From positions 1 to 20,106 of the forward strand of contig JBKEAN010000285.1 of the NCBI GenBank assembly GCA_047972415.1: a DNA stretch of 20,106 nt, written 5' to 3'. This document shows positions 1 to 8,151 of this stretch, in pieces (within the stretch, counting starts at the first letter, position 1; every line of letters begins with the position of its first letter). A program made the translations under genes and the position numbers. Under the pieces are notes generated by a model that saw only the letters and a program-made list of their open reading frames with translations, was not told the origin of the DNA and did not search any database. This stretch comes from Mangrovibacterium sp047972415 (GTDB taxonomy: Bacteria; Bacteroidota; Bacteroidia; Bacteroidales; Prolixibacteraceae).

Positions 1-14
1 AATCAGACAACCGC

Positions 15-52
15 TCATCTCAACCCTCCCCCTCGGGGGAGTTGGAGAGGGC
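15..52. repeat. GC-rich hairpin repeat upstream of mazG, copy 1
   Basis: A near-palindromic element with a TCCCCC/GGGGGA stem (27-32 with 35-40), flanked by CAAC at 21-24 and GTTG at 41-44, which can extend the stem around a CC bulge. A diverged relative lies at 15095-15126 in another intergenic region, sharing TCATC, the CCCCT..CGGGG core and an AGT.G..AG tail. This suggests a dispersed intergenic repeat of the kind common in Bacteroidota. It could also terminate the gene to the left of the window, but no T-run follows. Seen: the stem and the second copy. Inferred: that both belong to one family. Confidence 0.55.
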
Positions 53-71
53 TACAAAAACTGCATACACC

Positions 72-854
72 ATGAATAATAAACTAAAGGCCTTTGCCAA
101 ATTGCTTAAAATAATGGACGAGCTCCGGGAAAAATGCCCCTGGGATCGCGAACAAACCTTCGAGTCGCTGCGCAAACTCACCATCGAGGAAACTTACGAG
201 CTGGGCGACGCCATTATCCGGGCCGACATGGAAGAGTTGAAAAAAGAGCTGGGCGACCTGCTGCTTCACATTGTTTTTTACGCCAAAATAGGCGAAGAAC
301 AACAAGCGTTCGATATGGAAAGTATTATTAACAGCCTGAACGAAAAACTGATTTACCGACACCCGCACATTTATGGCGACGACACTGCTAACAACTCGCG
401 CGAAGTGCTTGAAAACTGGGAAGCACTGAAACTGAAGGAAAAAGGACGTAAAAACAAAACTGTTCTCGAAGGTGTGCCGCCATCGCTGCCCGCCTTGGTA
501 AAAGCCAACCGTATTCAGGAAAAGGCCAGCGGCGTTGGCTTCGACTGGGAACATCCAGGACAGGTTTGGGAGAAAGTGAAAGAAGAAATTAACGAACTTC
601 AGCACGAACTAAACAGCAACAGCCACGACAAAATTGAAGCCGAGTTTGGCGATTTGTTTTTTGCTATGGTAAATGCCGCCCGCTTGTACAACATCGATCC
701 GGAAACCGCGCTCGAACGGACCAACCTCAAATTCATCAGCCGTTTTAATTACCTCGAAAGCCAAACCCTGAAAAAAGGCCTCGACCTGAAAAATATGCCC
801 CTCGCCGAAATGGATAAATACTGGGACGAAGCAAAACGGTTAGAAAAACAATGA
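72..854 (+). CDS. mazG: Nucleoside triphosphate pyrophosphohydrolase MazG
   Basis: Cytosolic house-cleaning enzyme that hydrolyses (d)NTPs to NMP plus pyrophosphate. The 260-residue protein has the two tandem MazG domains of the long E. coli-type family. In the first, EETYE at 39-43 is followed by ELGD at 59-62; in the second, EEINE at 171-175 is followed by EFGD at 191-194. These form the Glu/Asp magnesium-binding helices. CPWDREQT near 22-29 and the VLEGVPPSLPAL linker near 131-142 are family hallmarks. I start at ATG 72. The frame stays open to a TTG at 42, but that lies inside the GC-rich hairpin repeat and would add ten residues unlike the family. It is a single gene, with 169 non-coding bases before the IMP dehydrogenase gene. 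Length and motifs are normal. Confidence 0.95.
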   Translation: MNNKLKAFAKLLKIMDELREKCPWDREQTFESLRKLTIEETYELGDAIIRADMEELKKELGDLLLHIVFYAKIGEEQQAFDMESIINSLNEKLIYRHPHIYGDDTANNSREVLENWEALKLKEKGRKNKTVLEGVPPSLPALVKANRIQEKASGVGFDWEHPGQVWEKVKEEINELQHELNSNSHDKIEAEFGDLFFAMVNAARLYNIDPETALERTNLKFISRFNYLESQTLKKGLDLKNMPLAEMDKYWDEAKRLEKQ

Positions 855-983
855 ACGCAATTCATTAGTTTGAAACGGCTGACCTACAATTCGTACAGCC
901 TCATCCGTTGTTTTCAATCGTCTTTCCGGGTATGGCTTTGCTCAAAATAGAAAGTTCTATTCCCCCGATTCAAAAATTTTAGG

Positions 984-991
984 TATTTTTG
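984..991 (+). promoter_or_regulatory. Putative -7 promoter box of the IMP dehydrogenase gene
   Basis: TATTTTTG matches the Bacteroidota sigma-A -7 consensus TAnnTTTG and lies 32 bases before the ATG at 1024. No good TTTG/TTG -33 element was found at the usual spacing, so this rests on the -7 box and its position alone. Confidence 0.5.
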
Positions 992-1023
992 CGCAATTTT
1001 TTAACACAAAAAGCTGGCATATC

Positions 1024-2520
1024 ATGGCAAAATACTCGAATGAAGTTTCAAGAACCTTTAGTGAATACCTGCTTATCCCTGGCCTGACCGACAAAAACTG
1101 CACCCCGCCAAACGTATCGTTAAAAACGCCGCTGGTTGCCTTCAACAAAGGCGAACAAGCCGCGCTGGAACTGAACATCCCCTTCGTTTCGGCTATCATG
1201 CAGTCGGTTTCCGACGACAATATGGCGATTGCTTTGTCCCGTAACGGTGGGCTTTCGTTCATTTTTGGTTCTCAGTCTATCGAAACACAAGCCGATATGG
1301 TTCGGAAGGTGAAAAAATTTAAAGCCGGCTTTGTAGAGAGCGACTCGAACCTGACTCCCATGAACACCTTGAAAGACGTGCTGGACATTAAGGTGAAAAC
1401 CGGCCACGGTACCATTGCCATTACCGCCGATGGCACCCCGCACGGCAAACTGATGGGCATTGTTACCAGCCGCGATTACCGCCCGAGCCGCGATGCAATG
1501 GATAAAAAAATTGCTGAATTTATGACCCCTTTCGATAAACTGATTACCGGAAAACTGGGCGTTACATTGAACGAAGCAAACGATATTATTTGGGATAATA
1601 AGCTGAACGCTTTGCCCATTGTTGACGAAAACGGGAACTTTCAAGCTTTTGTTTTTCGCAAGGACTACGAGAGCCACAAAGAACACCCGAACGAACTGCA
1701 CGATACCAACAAAAAACTGTTGGTTGGTGCCGGCATCAACAGTCGCGATTACAAAGAACGTGTTCCGGCACTGGTTGAAGCGGGCGTTGATGTGTTGTGT
1801 GTTGACTCATCGGATGGTTTTTCGGCTTGGCAACGCGAAACCGTTGAATGGGTGAAAAAAGAATATGCCGGGAAAGTGTACATCGGTGCAGGAAATGTGG
1901 TTGACACCGAAGGCTTTCTGTACCTGGCCGAAGCCGGTGCCGACTTTATTAAAGTTGGTATTGGAGGTGGCTCTATTTGTATTACCCGCGAGCAAAAAGG
2001 CATTGGCCGTGGCCAGGCAACGTCGGTTATTGAAGTGGCTGCCGCACGCGACGAATACTTCGCCAAAACCGGTCGTTACATCCCTATTTGTTCCGACGGT
2101 GGCATTGTGCAGGATTACCACATGGTGCTGGCCCTGGCAATGGGTGCCGACTTTTTGATGATGGGCCGCTATTTTGCCCGTTTCGACGAAAGCCCCACTC
2201 GCAAACTAATGGTGAACAACCGCTACGTGAAAGAATACTGGGGCGAAGGCTCCAACCGTGCCCGTAACTGGCAACGTTACGACATGGGCGGAAGCGACGG
2301 GCTGAAATTTGAAGAAGGCGTTGACAGCTACGTCCCCTATGCCGGAAAACTGAAAGACAACCTGGAAATTACGCTCGGCAAAATGAAATCGACCATGTGC
2401 AGCTGCGGCGCCATTACCATTCCGGCGCTGAAAGACGGTGCAAAAATTACGCTGGTATCGGCAACAAGTATTGTTGAAGGCGGTGCACACGACGTGATTC
2501 TGAAAGACGCCAACATGTAA
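1024..2520 (+). CDS. guaB: IMP dehydrogenase, Tritrichomonas foetus-type
   Basis: Catalyses NAD+-dependent oxidation of IMP to XMP, the committed step of guanine nucleotide synthesis, in the cytosol. The 498-residue protein has a (beta/alpha)8 barrel interrupted by a CBS pair at about 105-220. The active-site loop GIGGGSICITREQ places the catalytic cysteine at 319, and the catalytic flap NWQRYD places Arg418 and Tyr419. These are the numbers used for the T. foetus enzyme, and Lys310 and Glu431, linked there to mycophenolic acid resistance, are also present. The usual bacterial GuaB loop (GSICTTR...) differs. The C-terminus (SIVEGGAHDV) also matches the T. foetus pattern. The ATG at 1024 starts the conserved MAKY N-terminus. 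It has its own -7 box and a terminator just after the stop. Function is near certain; the subtype rests on remembered family sequences. Confidence 0.95.
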   Translation: MAKYSNEVSRTFSEYLLIPGLTDKNCTPPNVSLKTPLVAFNKGEQAALELNIPFVSAIMQSVSDDNMAIALSRNGGLSFIFGSQSIETQADMVRKVKKFKAGFVESDSNLTPMNTLKDVLDIKVKTGHGTIAITADGTPHGKLMGIVTSRDYRPSRDAMDKKIAEFMTPFDKLITGKLGVTLNEANDIIWDNKLNALPIVDENGNFQAFVFRKDYESHKEHPNELHDTNKKLLVGAGINSRDYKERVPALVEAGVDVLCVDSSDGFSAWQRETVEWVKKEYAGKVYIGAGNVVDTEGFLYLAEAGADFIKVGIGGGSICITREQKGIGRGQATSVIEVAAARDEYFAKTGRYIPICSDGGIVQDYHMVLALAMGADFLMMGRYFARFDESPTRKLMVNNRYVKEYWGEGSNRARNWQRYDMGGSDGLKFEEGVDSYVPYAGKLKDNLEITLGKMKSTMCSCGAITIPALKDGAKITLVSATSIVEGGAHDVILKDANM

Positions 2521-2545
2521 TAATTACAGAACAACGCGATAGTAG

Positions 2546-2571
2546 AAGGCTGGTTTGTACCGGCCTTTTTT
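2546..2571 (+). terminator. Rho-independent terminator after IMP dehydrogenase
   Basis: An eight-pair stem AAGGCTGG/CCGGCCTT with one U-G wobble and a six-base loop is followed directly by a T-run, 25 bases after the stop codon. Confidence 0.85.
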
Positions 2572-2637
2572 CGTTTAATCAAGCCCTACCCTCCTTAATT
2601 CAACCGAACTGTTTCGCCATTCGTTAGAGAATAATCC

Positions 2638-2645
2638 TATTTTTG
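2638..2645 (+). promoter_or_regulatory. Putative -7 promoter box of the kinase/CBM9-like operon
   Basis: TATTTTTG matches TAnnTTTG, 22 bases before the ATG at 2668. A weak TTTC near 2612 sits about where a -33 element would be. The preceding terminator supports a fresh transcription start here. Confidence 0.5.
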
Positions 2646-2667
2646 GGCAAGCTTAAAACAACATACC

Positions 2668-3756
2668 ATGAATAACCAACTAATGCTGATTGCCGGGGAA
2701 TTTGCAACCGAAGGCAAACTGCTCAACATTAAACCGTTTGGCGATGGACACATCAACCAAACTTACAAGGTAACAACCGAAGGAAACGCACCCGATTACA
2801 TCCTTCAAATTAAAAACAAAAACATTTTTAAAGATGTGCCTGCCATGATGGGCAACATAGCCAAGGTAACGGCTCACCTGAAACAAAAAATTGAGGCGCG
2901 GGGCGGCAACCCGCTGCGCGAAACCATGACCATTATCCCGACCCGCGACGGAAAACTGTACAAGCAGGACACTGAGGGCGAGTACTGGACCATGTTCCGC
3001 TTTATCGACGACAATGTGTCGTACGAAGTGGCCGATACGCCCGAACTGGCTTATGCCGGAGGAAAAGGTATCGGGCAGTTTCAACTGATGCTGGCCGACC
3101 TGAACGAGCCGCTTGCCGACATTTTACCGGGCTTTCACAACATCCGCTTCCGCTTTGAACAGTGGGATGCCGTTTTGGCCAAAGACCCGGTTGGCCGCAA
3201 AGCCGGACTAACCGAAGAAATTAGTTGGGTTGAAAGCCGCCGTGACGAAATGCTCCGCTTCTGGAAACTGTACGAAACCGGCGAAATACCTACACGCATT
3301 ACACACAACGACACCAAGATTAACAACATTCTTTTCGACCGCAACGGACAGGTTTTGTGCGTTATCGATCTGGACACGGTACTAAGCAGCACCGCGCTGA
3401 ACGATTTTGGCGATGCCATACGCTCGTACACCAATACCGGTTTGGAAGACGACGAAAACCTGGAGAATGTATCGATGAACATCGCCATTTTCGAAGCATT
3501 TGCCAAGGGTTACCTCGAATCGGCCAGGCATTTCCTCTACAAAACGGAACTGGAGTACCTCGCCTTCTCGGCCCGCTACATTACCTTTGAACAAGTGCTC
3601 CGCTTTTTGATGGATTACATTGACGGCGACAACTATTACCGCATTAAATCGCCGCAGCACAACCTGGTACGCACGCGTGCACAATACAAATTACTTCAAA
3701 GCATTGAAGCGCAACTAAACAAGATGAACGCTATTGTAGCCCAATACACCACCTAA
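2668..3756 (+). CDS. NahK-like sugar kinase of the aminoglycoside phosphotransferase (APH) fold
   Basis: Small-molecule kinase of the APH/choline-kinase fold, probably an anomeric N-acetylhexosamine 1-kinase. The 362-residue protein has an N-terminal lobe with FGDGHINQTY at 24-33, the catalytic loop HNDTKINN at 213-220 and the metal-binding CVIDLDTV at 231-238. This HNDTK.NN..FD/VIDLDTV pairing is typical of Bifidobacterium NahK and its Bacteroidota relatives, which are often labelled 'mucin desulfatase' or 'aminoglycoside phosphotransferase'. There is no signal peptide, so it is cytosolic. It overlaps no neighbour, and the next gene starts four bases after its stop, so the two are surely co-transcribed. 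The fold is certain. The substrate (GlcNAc/GalNAc or another hexose) is inferred from motif likeness; nothing supports an antibiotic resistance role. Confidence 0.8.
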   Translation: MNNQLMLIAGEFATEGKLLNIKPFGDGHINQTYKVTTEGNAPDYILQIKNKNIFKDVPAMMGNIAKVTAHLKQKIEARGGNPLRETMTIIPTRDGKLYKQDTEGEYWTMFRFIDDNVSYEVADTPELAYAGGKGIGQFQLMLADLNEPLADILPGFHNIRFRFEQWDAVLAKDPVGRKAGLTEEISWVESRRDEMLRFWKLYETGEIPTRITHNDTKINNILFDRNGQVLCVIDLDTVLSSTALNDFGDAIRSYTNTGLEDDENLENVSMNIAIFEAFAKGYLESARHFLYKTELEYLAFSARYITFEQVLRFLMDYIDGDNYYRIKSPQHNLVRTRAQYKLLQSIEAQLNKMNAIVAQYTT

Positions 3757-3760
3757 ATTT

Positions 3761-4429
3761 ATGACGACCGCAACTTACAAAGTACACCGCCTTACAAAAC
3801 GCCCAACGCTTGATGCCGACTGGGACAAAGCCGAATGGCAAAACATTCCGGCAATTCAGCTTACACATGTCATGGGCACACACCAGGCATTTATGCCCAG
3901 GGTTGATGTAAAACTAGCCCACGACAACGAAGCTGTTTACCTTATTTTTAGGGTTGACGACCGTTACGTCCGTTGCGTGAGCAATACTATAAACCACCGC
4001 ATGTGGGAAGACTCGTGCGTGGAGTTCTTTTTTGCCCCCGATTTGCAGTTTCCGGAGCGTTACTTCAACCTCGAAACCAATTGTGGCGGAACAGTACTCT
4101 TTCACTATAACCTGGAACAAAAGCGCAAAAAGTTTATTTACGCTCCCGAAAAAGTAACGCAGATTGACGTGGCCCACTCGTTGCCCGAACTGGTTTTAGA
4201 CGAAATAACAGATCCCATTACCTGGACCCTGGCCTACCGCTTGCCCATTGCGCTGGTAAAAGAATTTGCCGAAGTAAAAGCCCCACTCTCGGGAACAAGC
4301 TGGAGAGCCAATTTTTACAAATGCGGCGACAAAACTTCGAACCCGCACTTTATAACCTGGGCCGAAGTAAAACATCCGGTCCCGAACTTTCACTTACCTC
4401 AGTTTTTCGGTGAGCTTTGTTTTGAATAA
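3761..4429 (+). CDS. Carbohydrate-binding family 9-like (CBM9/DOMON-type) protein
   Basis: A 222-residue beta-sandwich protein resembling the stand-alone CBM9-like proteins of Bacteroidota. It opens with the family pattern of a predicted short 'target value' strand (RPTLDADWDKAEW, 14-26), then VKLAHDNEAVYLIFRVDDRYVR and MWEDSCVEFFF, followed by WTLAYRLPI and a final W.EVKHPVPNFHLPQFFGEL. The paired WEDSCVEFFF and NFHLPQFFG motifs are the best evidence. No signal peptide, lipobox or membrane segment is visible, so it should be cytosolic, which is odd for a glycan-binding module and suggests it handles imported sugars or aids an enzyme. It starts four bases after the sugar kinase and ends at a two-way terminator. 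Family assignment is fairly firm; ligand and role are unknown. Confidence 0.75.
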   Translation: MTTATYKVHRLTKRPTLDADWDKAEWQNIPAIQLTHVMGTHQAFMPRVDVKLAHDNEAVYLIFRVDDRYVRCVSNTINHRMWEDSCVEFFFAPDLQFPERYFNLETNCGGTVLFHYNLEQKRKKFIYAPEKVTQIDVAHSLPELVLDEITDPITWTLAYRLPIALVKEFAEVKAPLSGTSWRANFYKCGDKTSNPHFITWAEVKHPVPNFHLPQFFGELCFE

Positions 4430-4430
4430 A

Positions 4431-4469
4431 CGAAAAACAGCCGCTCCTTTCAGAACCGGCTGTTTTCGT
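4431..4469. terminator. Bidirectional terminator between the CBM9-like gene and folE
   Basis: The arms CGAAAAACAGCCG and CGGCTGTTTTCG pair over at least ten bases around a short loop, with A-runs on the left and T-runs on the right. It sits between two convergent genes and can serve both. Confidence 0.85.
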
Positions 4470-4489
4470 TAAATCTCCATTTCGGTCAA

Positions 4490-5218
4490 CTATTTCCCTA
4501 ATAAAACATATCGTAGAAATTCTTCCTTCTTTGCTGTTTCTTTAAACGCACCACTATATTCGGCCGTTACTGTAGCGCTGCTCTCGTCTCCGATACCGCG
4601 CGACGACACGCACATGTGTTTGGCATCAATAAGCACAGCCACATCGTCGGTTTTCAATATCCGTTTCAGCTCGCTGGCAACCTGTACCGTCAGCCGTTCC
4701 TGTACCTGTGGGCGGCGGGCAAAATAATCCACAATGCGGTTTATTTTCGACAAGCCAATCACCTGCCCTGCGGCAATGTAAGCCACATGTGCCACGCCAA
4801 CAATGGGCAAAAAATGGTGTTCGCAGGTCGAGTTTAGGTTGATGTTGCGTTCAACCAACATTTCGCCGTAATTAAACTTATTCTCGAACACCGATATTTT
4901 GGGCTTATTTGCCGGGGTCAGCCCGTTAAATATTTCCCGAACATACATTTTAGCCACCCGGTGCGGCGTACCGTTCAAACTATCGTCGGTCAGGTCCAAT
5001 CCCAGAATGTCCATAATATCACGAAATTTTTCTTCAATCAGTGCTATCTTTTCATCGTCGCCCCGCACAAATGCGTCGGCCCTAAGCGGTGTATCTATCG
5101 AGGTTCCAATGTGGTTATCACCGATTAGGTCAACCTGATGCCGGTTGCTGGCACGGGGTTTTGCGCTTACCCCGTCAACTGCATGAGTGTTGGTCTTCAA
5201 AAATCCATTCACTTTCAT
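4490..5218 (-). CDS. folE: GTP cyclohydrolase I
   Basis: Converts GTP to 7,8-dihydroneopterin triphosphate plus formate, the first step toward folate and (in many bacteria) queuosine. With the chosen start the protein has 242 residues. Zinc ligands fit the family: Cys132 and His135 in TCEHHFLP, and Cys203 in HMCVSSRG. GTP-binding family motifs TPHRVAKMY (84-92), GLSKINRIVDYFARRPQVQER (155-175) and GIGDESSATVTAEYSG are all present. The first ~55 residues are a charged extension beyond the catalytic core. I start at the ATG at 5218 because GGGAGGA stands six bases ahead of it. An in-frame ATG at 5272 would add 18 residues, has no such site, and is less likely. It converges on the CBM9-like gene. 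Confidence 0.95.
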   Translation of the reverse strand: MKVNGFLKTNTHAVDGVSAKPRASNRHQVDLIGDNHIGTSIDTPLRADAFVRGDDEKIALIEEKFRDIMDILGLDLTDDSLNGTPHRVAKMYVREIFNGLTPANKPKISVFENKFNYGEMLVERNINLNSTCEHHFLPIVGVAHVAYIAAGQVIGLSKINRIVDYFARRPQVQERLTVQVASELKRILKTDDVAVLIDAKHMCVSSRGIGDESSATVTAEYSGAFKETAKKEEFLRYVLLGK

Positions 5219-5587
5219 TTGTTGTCCTCCCAATTGTTTGCATTGTTCCATGAAACAGGAAACAAAGGGCATTGTTTAAGCCGAAACGAAAAGCCGGGCA
5301 CAACAAGCAGCGTATGCACGGCAAAAAGCAACGAAACAACCGAACCGCGATGTTTTGCAAACTGCTTGTTTTCAGAAAAAAAACACAAACAAGTACAAAA
5401 AACGCTGCTTGGTGCTGTTTACCCGAAACGGATACCACCTCAACCGCTCCGAACGATGTTCGAGCCTGCTTTTGCAACAATTGGTGCGCAAACAAAACAA
5501 AGCGCAAACTGTTCTAATGATAAATTTTTTGGCAACTTTGCCCCGTTTGCCGAAAAAGCAAACAGCATATAAATCAAAAATGGCTCA
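5219..5587. other. Divergent intergenic region between folE and the E1 gene
   Basis: About 370 bases between divergently read genes. Several open frames cross it, but they are short, lack family resemblance and overlap each other or folE, so I call none. It should carry both promoters. No exact TAnnTTTG box is visible; CAACTTTG near 5535 is one mismatch away for the plus-strand gene. I see no strong hairpin or riboswitch-like fold. A purine-rich run with AAACAAGTACAAA lies near 5385. Confidence 0.5.
5225..5231 (-). promoter_or_regulatory. Strong Shine-Dalgarno site for folE
   Basis: On the minus strand GGGAGGA lies six bases before ATG 5218. Such a site is unusual in Bacteroidota and decides the folE start in favour of 5218 over the upstream ATG at 5272. 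Confidence 0.7.
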
Positions 5588-8011
5588 ATGTACGTGGAGA
5601 AAAAAGAATTAGTGAAAGCAACTGACAGCAAACTACTTGACCAAATTATTGACGATTATTACCTGGCTTATTTAAGCCGTCAGTTAAGTGTTCTAGGAAG
5701 AAGGGAAGTTCACAACGGCCGTGCCCACTTTGGCATTTTTGGCGATGGCAAAGAGTTAACACAGATTGCTTATGCCCGCAATTTCCGCAAAGGCGACTGG
5801 CGCTCGGGCTACTACCGCGACCAGACTTTTATGCTGTACCTGGGCTTGTTGCAACCCGAAGAGTTTTTTGCCATGATTTACGGCGATACCGATGTTAACT
5901 TCAACCCGTCAACCGGTGGCCGCAATTTCAACAACCATTTCAGCACCCGCAACATTAACGGGCAGGGCGAAATAAAAGATTTGATGGAGCAATACAATTC
6001 AGCCTCCGATATTTCGTCAACTGCCGGGCAAATGCCGCGTTTATTGGGTTTGGCGCAAGCCTCAAAGCTGGTTCGCGAACACCCCGGACTGAAAGCATCG
6101 CTGAATAATAATGTAGCCGGAAACGAAGTGGCATTCGGCTCCATTGGCGACGCCAGCACCTCCGAGGGGATGTTTTTCGAAACCATAAATGCTGCTGGCG
6201 TTTTGCAGGTACCACTGGCCATTGCTGTGTACGACGATGGTTTTGGCATTAGCGTACCCAAAAACCTGCAAACAACCAAAGAAAGTATTTCGGAAATCTT
6301 AAAGGGGTTTCAGAAAGAAAAAGATACAAACGGCATTAACATTTACTCCTGCCGGGGATGGGATTACCCCGAGCTGGTTTCAACTTTCGAAAACGGTATC
6401 AACCAATGTCGCAAGTCGCAGGTGCCGGTACTTTTCCATGTTCAGGAAGTTACCCAGCCACAAGGGCACTCTACCTCGGGCTCGCACGAGCGCTACAAAA
6501 GTAAAGAGCGCCTGCAATGGGAAAAAGACTTCGATTGCATTGGCCGGTTTCGCAGCTGGATACTCGAAAATGACAAAGCCAGCGAAGATGAACTGAAACG
6601 GATTGAAAAACGCGCCGAAAAACGGGCACGCGAAGCCCGCGACCGGGCCTGGAAACACTTTACCGGAAGCTATGAAACTGAAACCAACGGGTTGGCTGCC
6701 ATTGTTGAAAAGTTGAAAAACAACCCGCAAAAGCCCATCGATCATACCGTAGAGTTCAACACAATCAAGGAGAAGCTTTTCCCCACCCGGCGTGCCTTGT
6801 ACAGCTTTGCCAAACGCCTGAAGTTTGAATTGCACGGCATTGACGAATTAACTGACGAGTGGAATGAGCTGCGCAGCTGGCTGGGCAATTTTAATGCCCG
6901 CACCAAAACATTTTATAACGGACAGCTACACCGCGAAGGCACCGATTCAACCTTAAATGTGGGTGCAGTCCCTGTAAAAATTGAAGCAGGTGCACCCGAG
7001 GTGAACGGAAGCGAAATTATTAGCCGCAACTTCGATGTTTTGTTCGAAAAGTACCCCAACCTGATCACTTTTGGCGAAGATACCGGCTACCTGGGCGATG
7101 TAAACGCAGGCCTGAAAGGGATGCAGGAAAAATATGGCGAGCACCGCGTTTCCGATACCGGCATCCGCGAAACAACCATTGTTGGGCAGGGAATTGGTTT
7201 GGCATTGCGCGGTTTCCGCCCCATTGCCGAAATCCAGTACCTCGATTACCTGATGTACGCCCTGGCAAGCCTGAGCGACGATTTGGCAAGTATGCAGTTC
7301 CGGACTATGGGCAAACAAGCCGCACCACTTATTATCCGCACACGCGGCCACCAGCTGCAAGGCATTTGGCACGCCGGCTCGCCCATGCAGTTGCTTTTAG
7401 GTTCGTTACGCGGCATTTTCCTGTGCGTTCCGCGCAACATGACCCAAGCTGCTGGTTTTTACAATACCCTGCTCGAAGGCAACGACCCCGCTCTGGTAAT
7501 TGAACCGCTGAAAGGTTATAATGTAAAAGAACAATTACCCACCAACCTGGGCGAATACAAAATACCACTGGGCATACCCGAAGTGCTGCGCGAAGGTACC
7601 GACGTTACCCTGGTAACTTACGCCTGGAACGTACACCACGCGCTAAAAGCCGCCCAATTGTTACACGAACTGAAAAATATTTCGGTTGAAGTGATTGATG
7701 TGCAAACCCTAATGCCTTTTGATGTGCACCACCGCATTACCGAGTCGGTAAAAAAGACCAACAAAGTTATTTTTGTTGACGAAGATGTTCCCGGTGGCGC
7801 ATCGGCTTACATGTTGCAAAAAGTTGTGGAAGAACAACAAGCGTTTAATTACCTCGACACTGCCCCGGTTACACTTCCAGCCAAGGAACACCGCCCGGCT
7901 TATGGTATCGATGGCGAATACTTTACCAAACCCAACGTAGAACGCATCTTCGAAACCATTTATGCCATGATGCGCGAAACTAACCTTAAGAAGTTCCCGC
8001 CACTAGCGTAG
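5588..8011 (+). CDS. Fused E1 alpha/beta of a branched-chain-type 2-oxoacid dehydrogenase
   Basis: A TPP enzyme that should decarboxylate a 2-oxo acid, probably branched-chain, and pass the acyl group to lipoyl E2. The 807-residue cytosolic protein joins an E1-alpha region (about 1-400) to an E1-beta region (about 475-800). YYRDQ at 75-79 and GDASTSEG at 187-194 with YDDGFGIS at 215-222 form the TPP/magnesium site. The beta half has FGEDTGYLGDVN, RVSDTGIRE, IAEIQYLDYL and FVDEDVPGGASAYM. The classical GDG...NN is here GDA...DD, a variant I recall in Bacteroidota fusions. A linker at about 325-470 is charged. The ATG at 5588 begins the conserved helix; the ATG at 5580 is out of frame and soon stops. 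No E2 or E3 gene is next to it. Exact substrate is uncertain. Confidence 0.85.
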   Translation: MYVEKKELVKATDSKLLDQIIDDYYLAYLSRQLSVLGRREVHNGRAHFGIFGDGKELTQIAYARNFRKGDWRSGYYRDQTFMLYLGLLQPEEFFAMIYGDTDVNFNPSTGGRNFNNHFSTRNINGQGEIKDLMEQYNSASDISSTAGQMPRLLGLAQASKLVREHPGLKASLNNNVAGNEVAFGSIGDASTSEGMFFETINAAGVLQVPLAIAVYDDGFGISVPKNLQTTKESISEILKGFQKEKDTNGINIYSCRGWDYPELVSTFENGINQCRKSQVPVLFHVQEVTQPQGHSTSGSHERYKSKERLQWEKDFDCIGRFRSWILENDKASEDELKRIEKRAEKRAREARDRAWKHFTGSYETETNGLAAIVEKLKNNPQKPIDHTVEFNTIKEKLFPTRRALYSFAKRLKFELHGIDELTDEWNELRSWLGNFNARTKTFYNGQLHREGTDSTLNVGAVPVKIEAGAPEVNGSEIISRNFDVLFEKYPNLITFGEDTGYLGDVNAGLKGMQEKYGEHRVSDTGIRETTIVGQGIGLALRGFRPIAEIQYLDYLMYALASLSDDLASMQFRTMGKQAAPLIIRTRGHQLQGIWHAGSPMQLLLGSLRGIFLCVPRNMTQAAGFYNTLLEGNDPALVIEPLKGYNVKEQLPTNLGEYKIPLGIPEVLREGTDVTLVTYAWNVHHALKAAQLLHELKNISVEVIDVQTLMPFDVHHRITESVKKTNKVIFVDEDVPGGASAYMLQKVVEEQQAFNYLDTAPVTLPAKEHRPAYGIDGEYFTKPNVERIFETIYAMMRETNLKKFPPLA

Positions 8012-8073
8012 TTTATAGTGAAAAACTGATAATTCAAACGCTCTTTCGGAAAAACCAGTCCGGTAAAAAAGGA

Positions 8074-8112
8074 ATAGGCTTGCAAACCGGTGTTCGCAAG
8101 CCTATCTTTATT
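8074..8112. terminator. Bidirectional terminator between the E1 gene and the sulfatase
   Basis: A ten-pair perfect stem ATAGGCTTGC (8074-8083) and GCAAGCCTAT (8096-8105) has T-rich sequence to the right and an A-run at 8065-8070 to the left, which becomes a T-run for the minus-strand gene. Genes on both sides converge on it. Confidence 0.85.
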
Positions 8113-8151
8113 CTATCGTTTCCCCATGCAGGCCGCCGGAGAAGCCAGCTA

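Noticed and set aside
42..71. N-terminal extension of MazG from a TTG at 42
   Set aside because: It lies in the GC-rich hairpin repeat and adds residues unlike the family; ATG 72 gives the expected N-terminus.
2668..3756. Aminoglycoside resistance gene
   Set aside because: It shares the APH fold, but the HNDTK.NN and VIDLDTV motifs are those of the NahK-like sugar kinases.
5138..5631. Several overlapping open frames upstream of the E1 gene, up to 144 codons
   Set aside because: They overlap folE or one another on both strands, have no recognisable motif and look like chance frames in a divergent promoter region.
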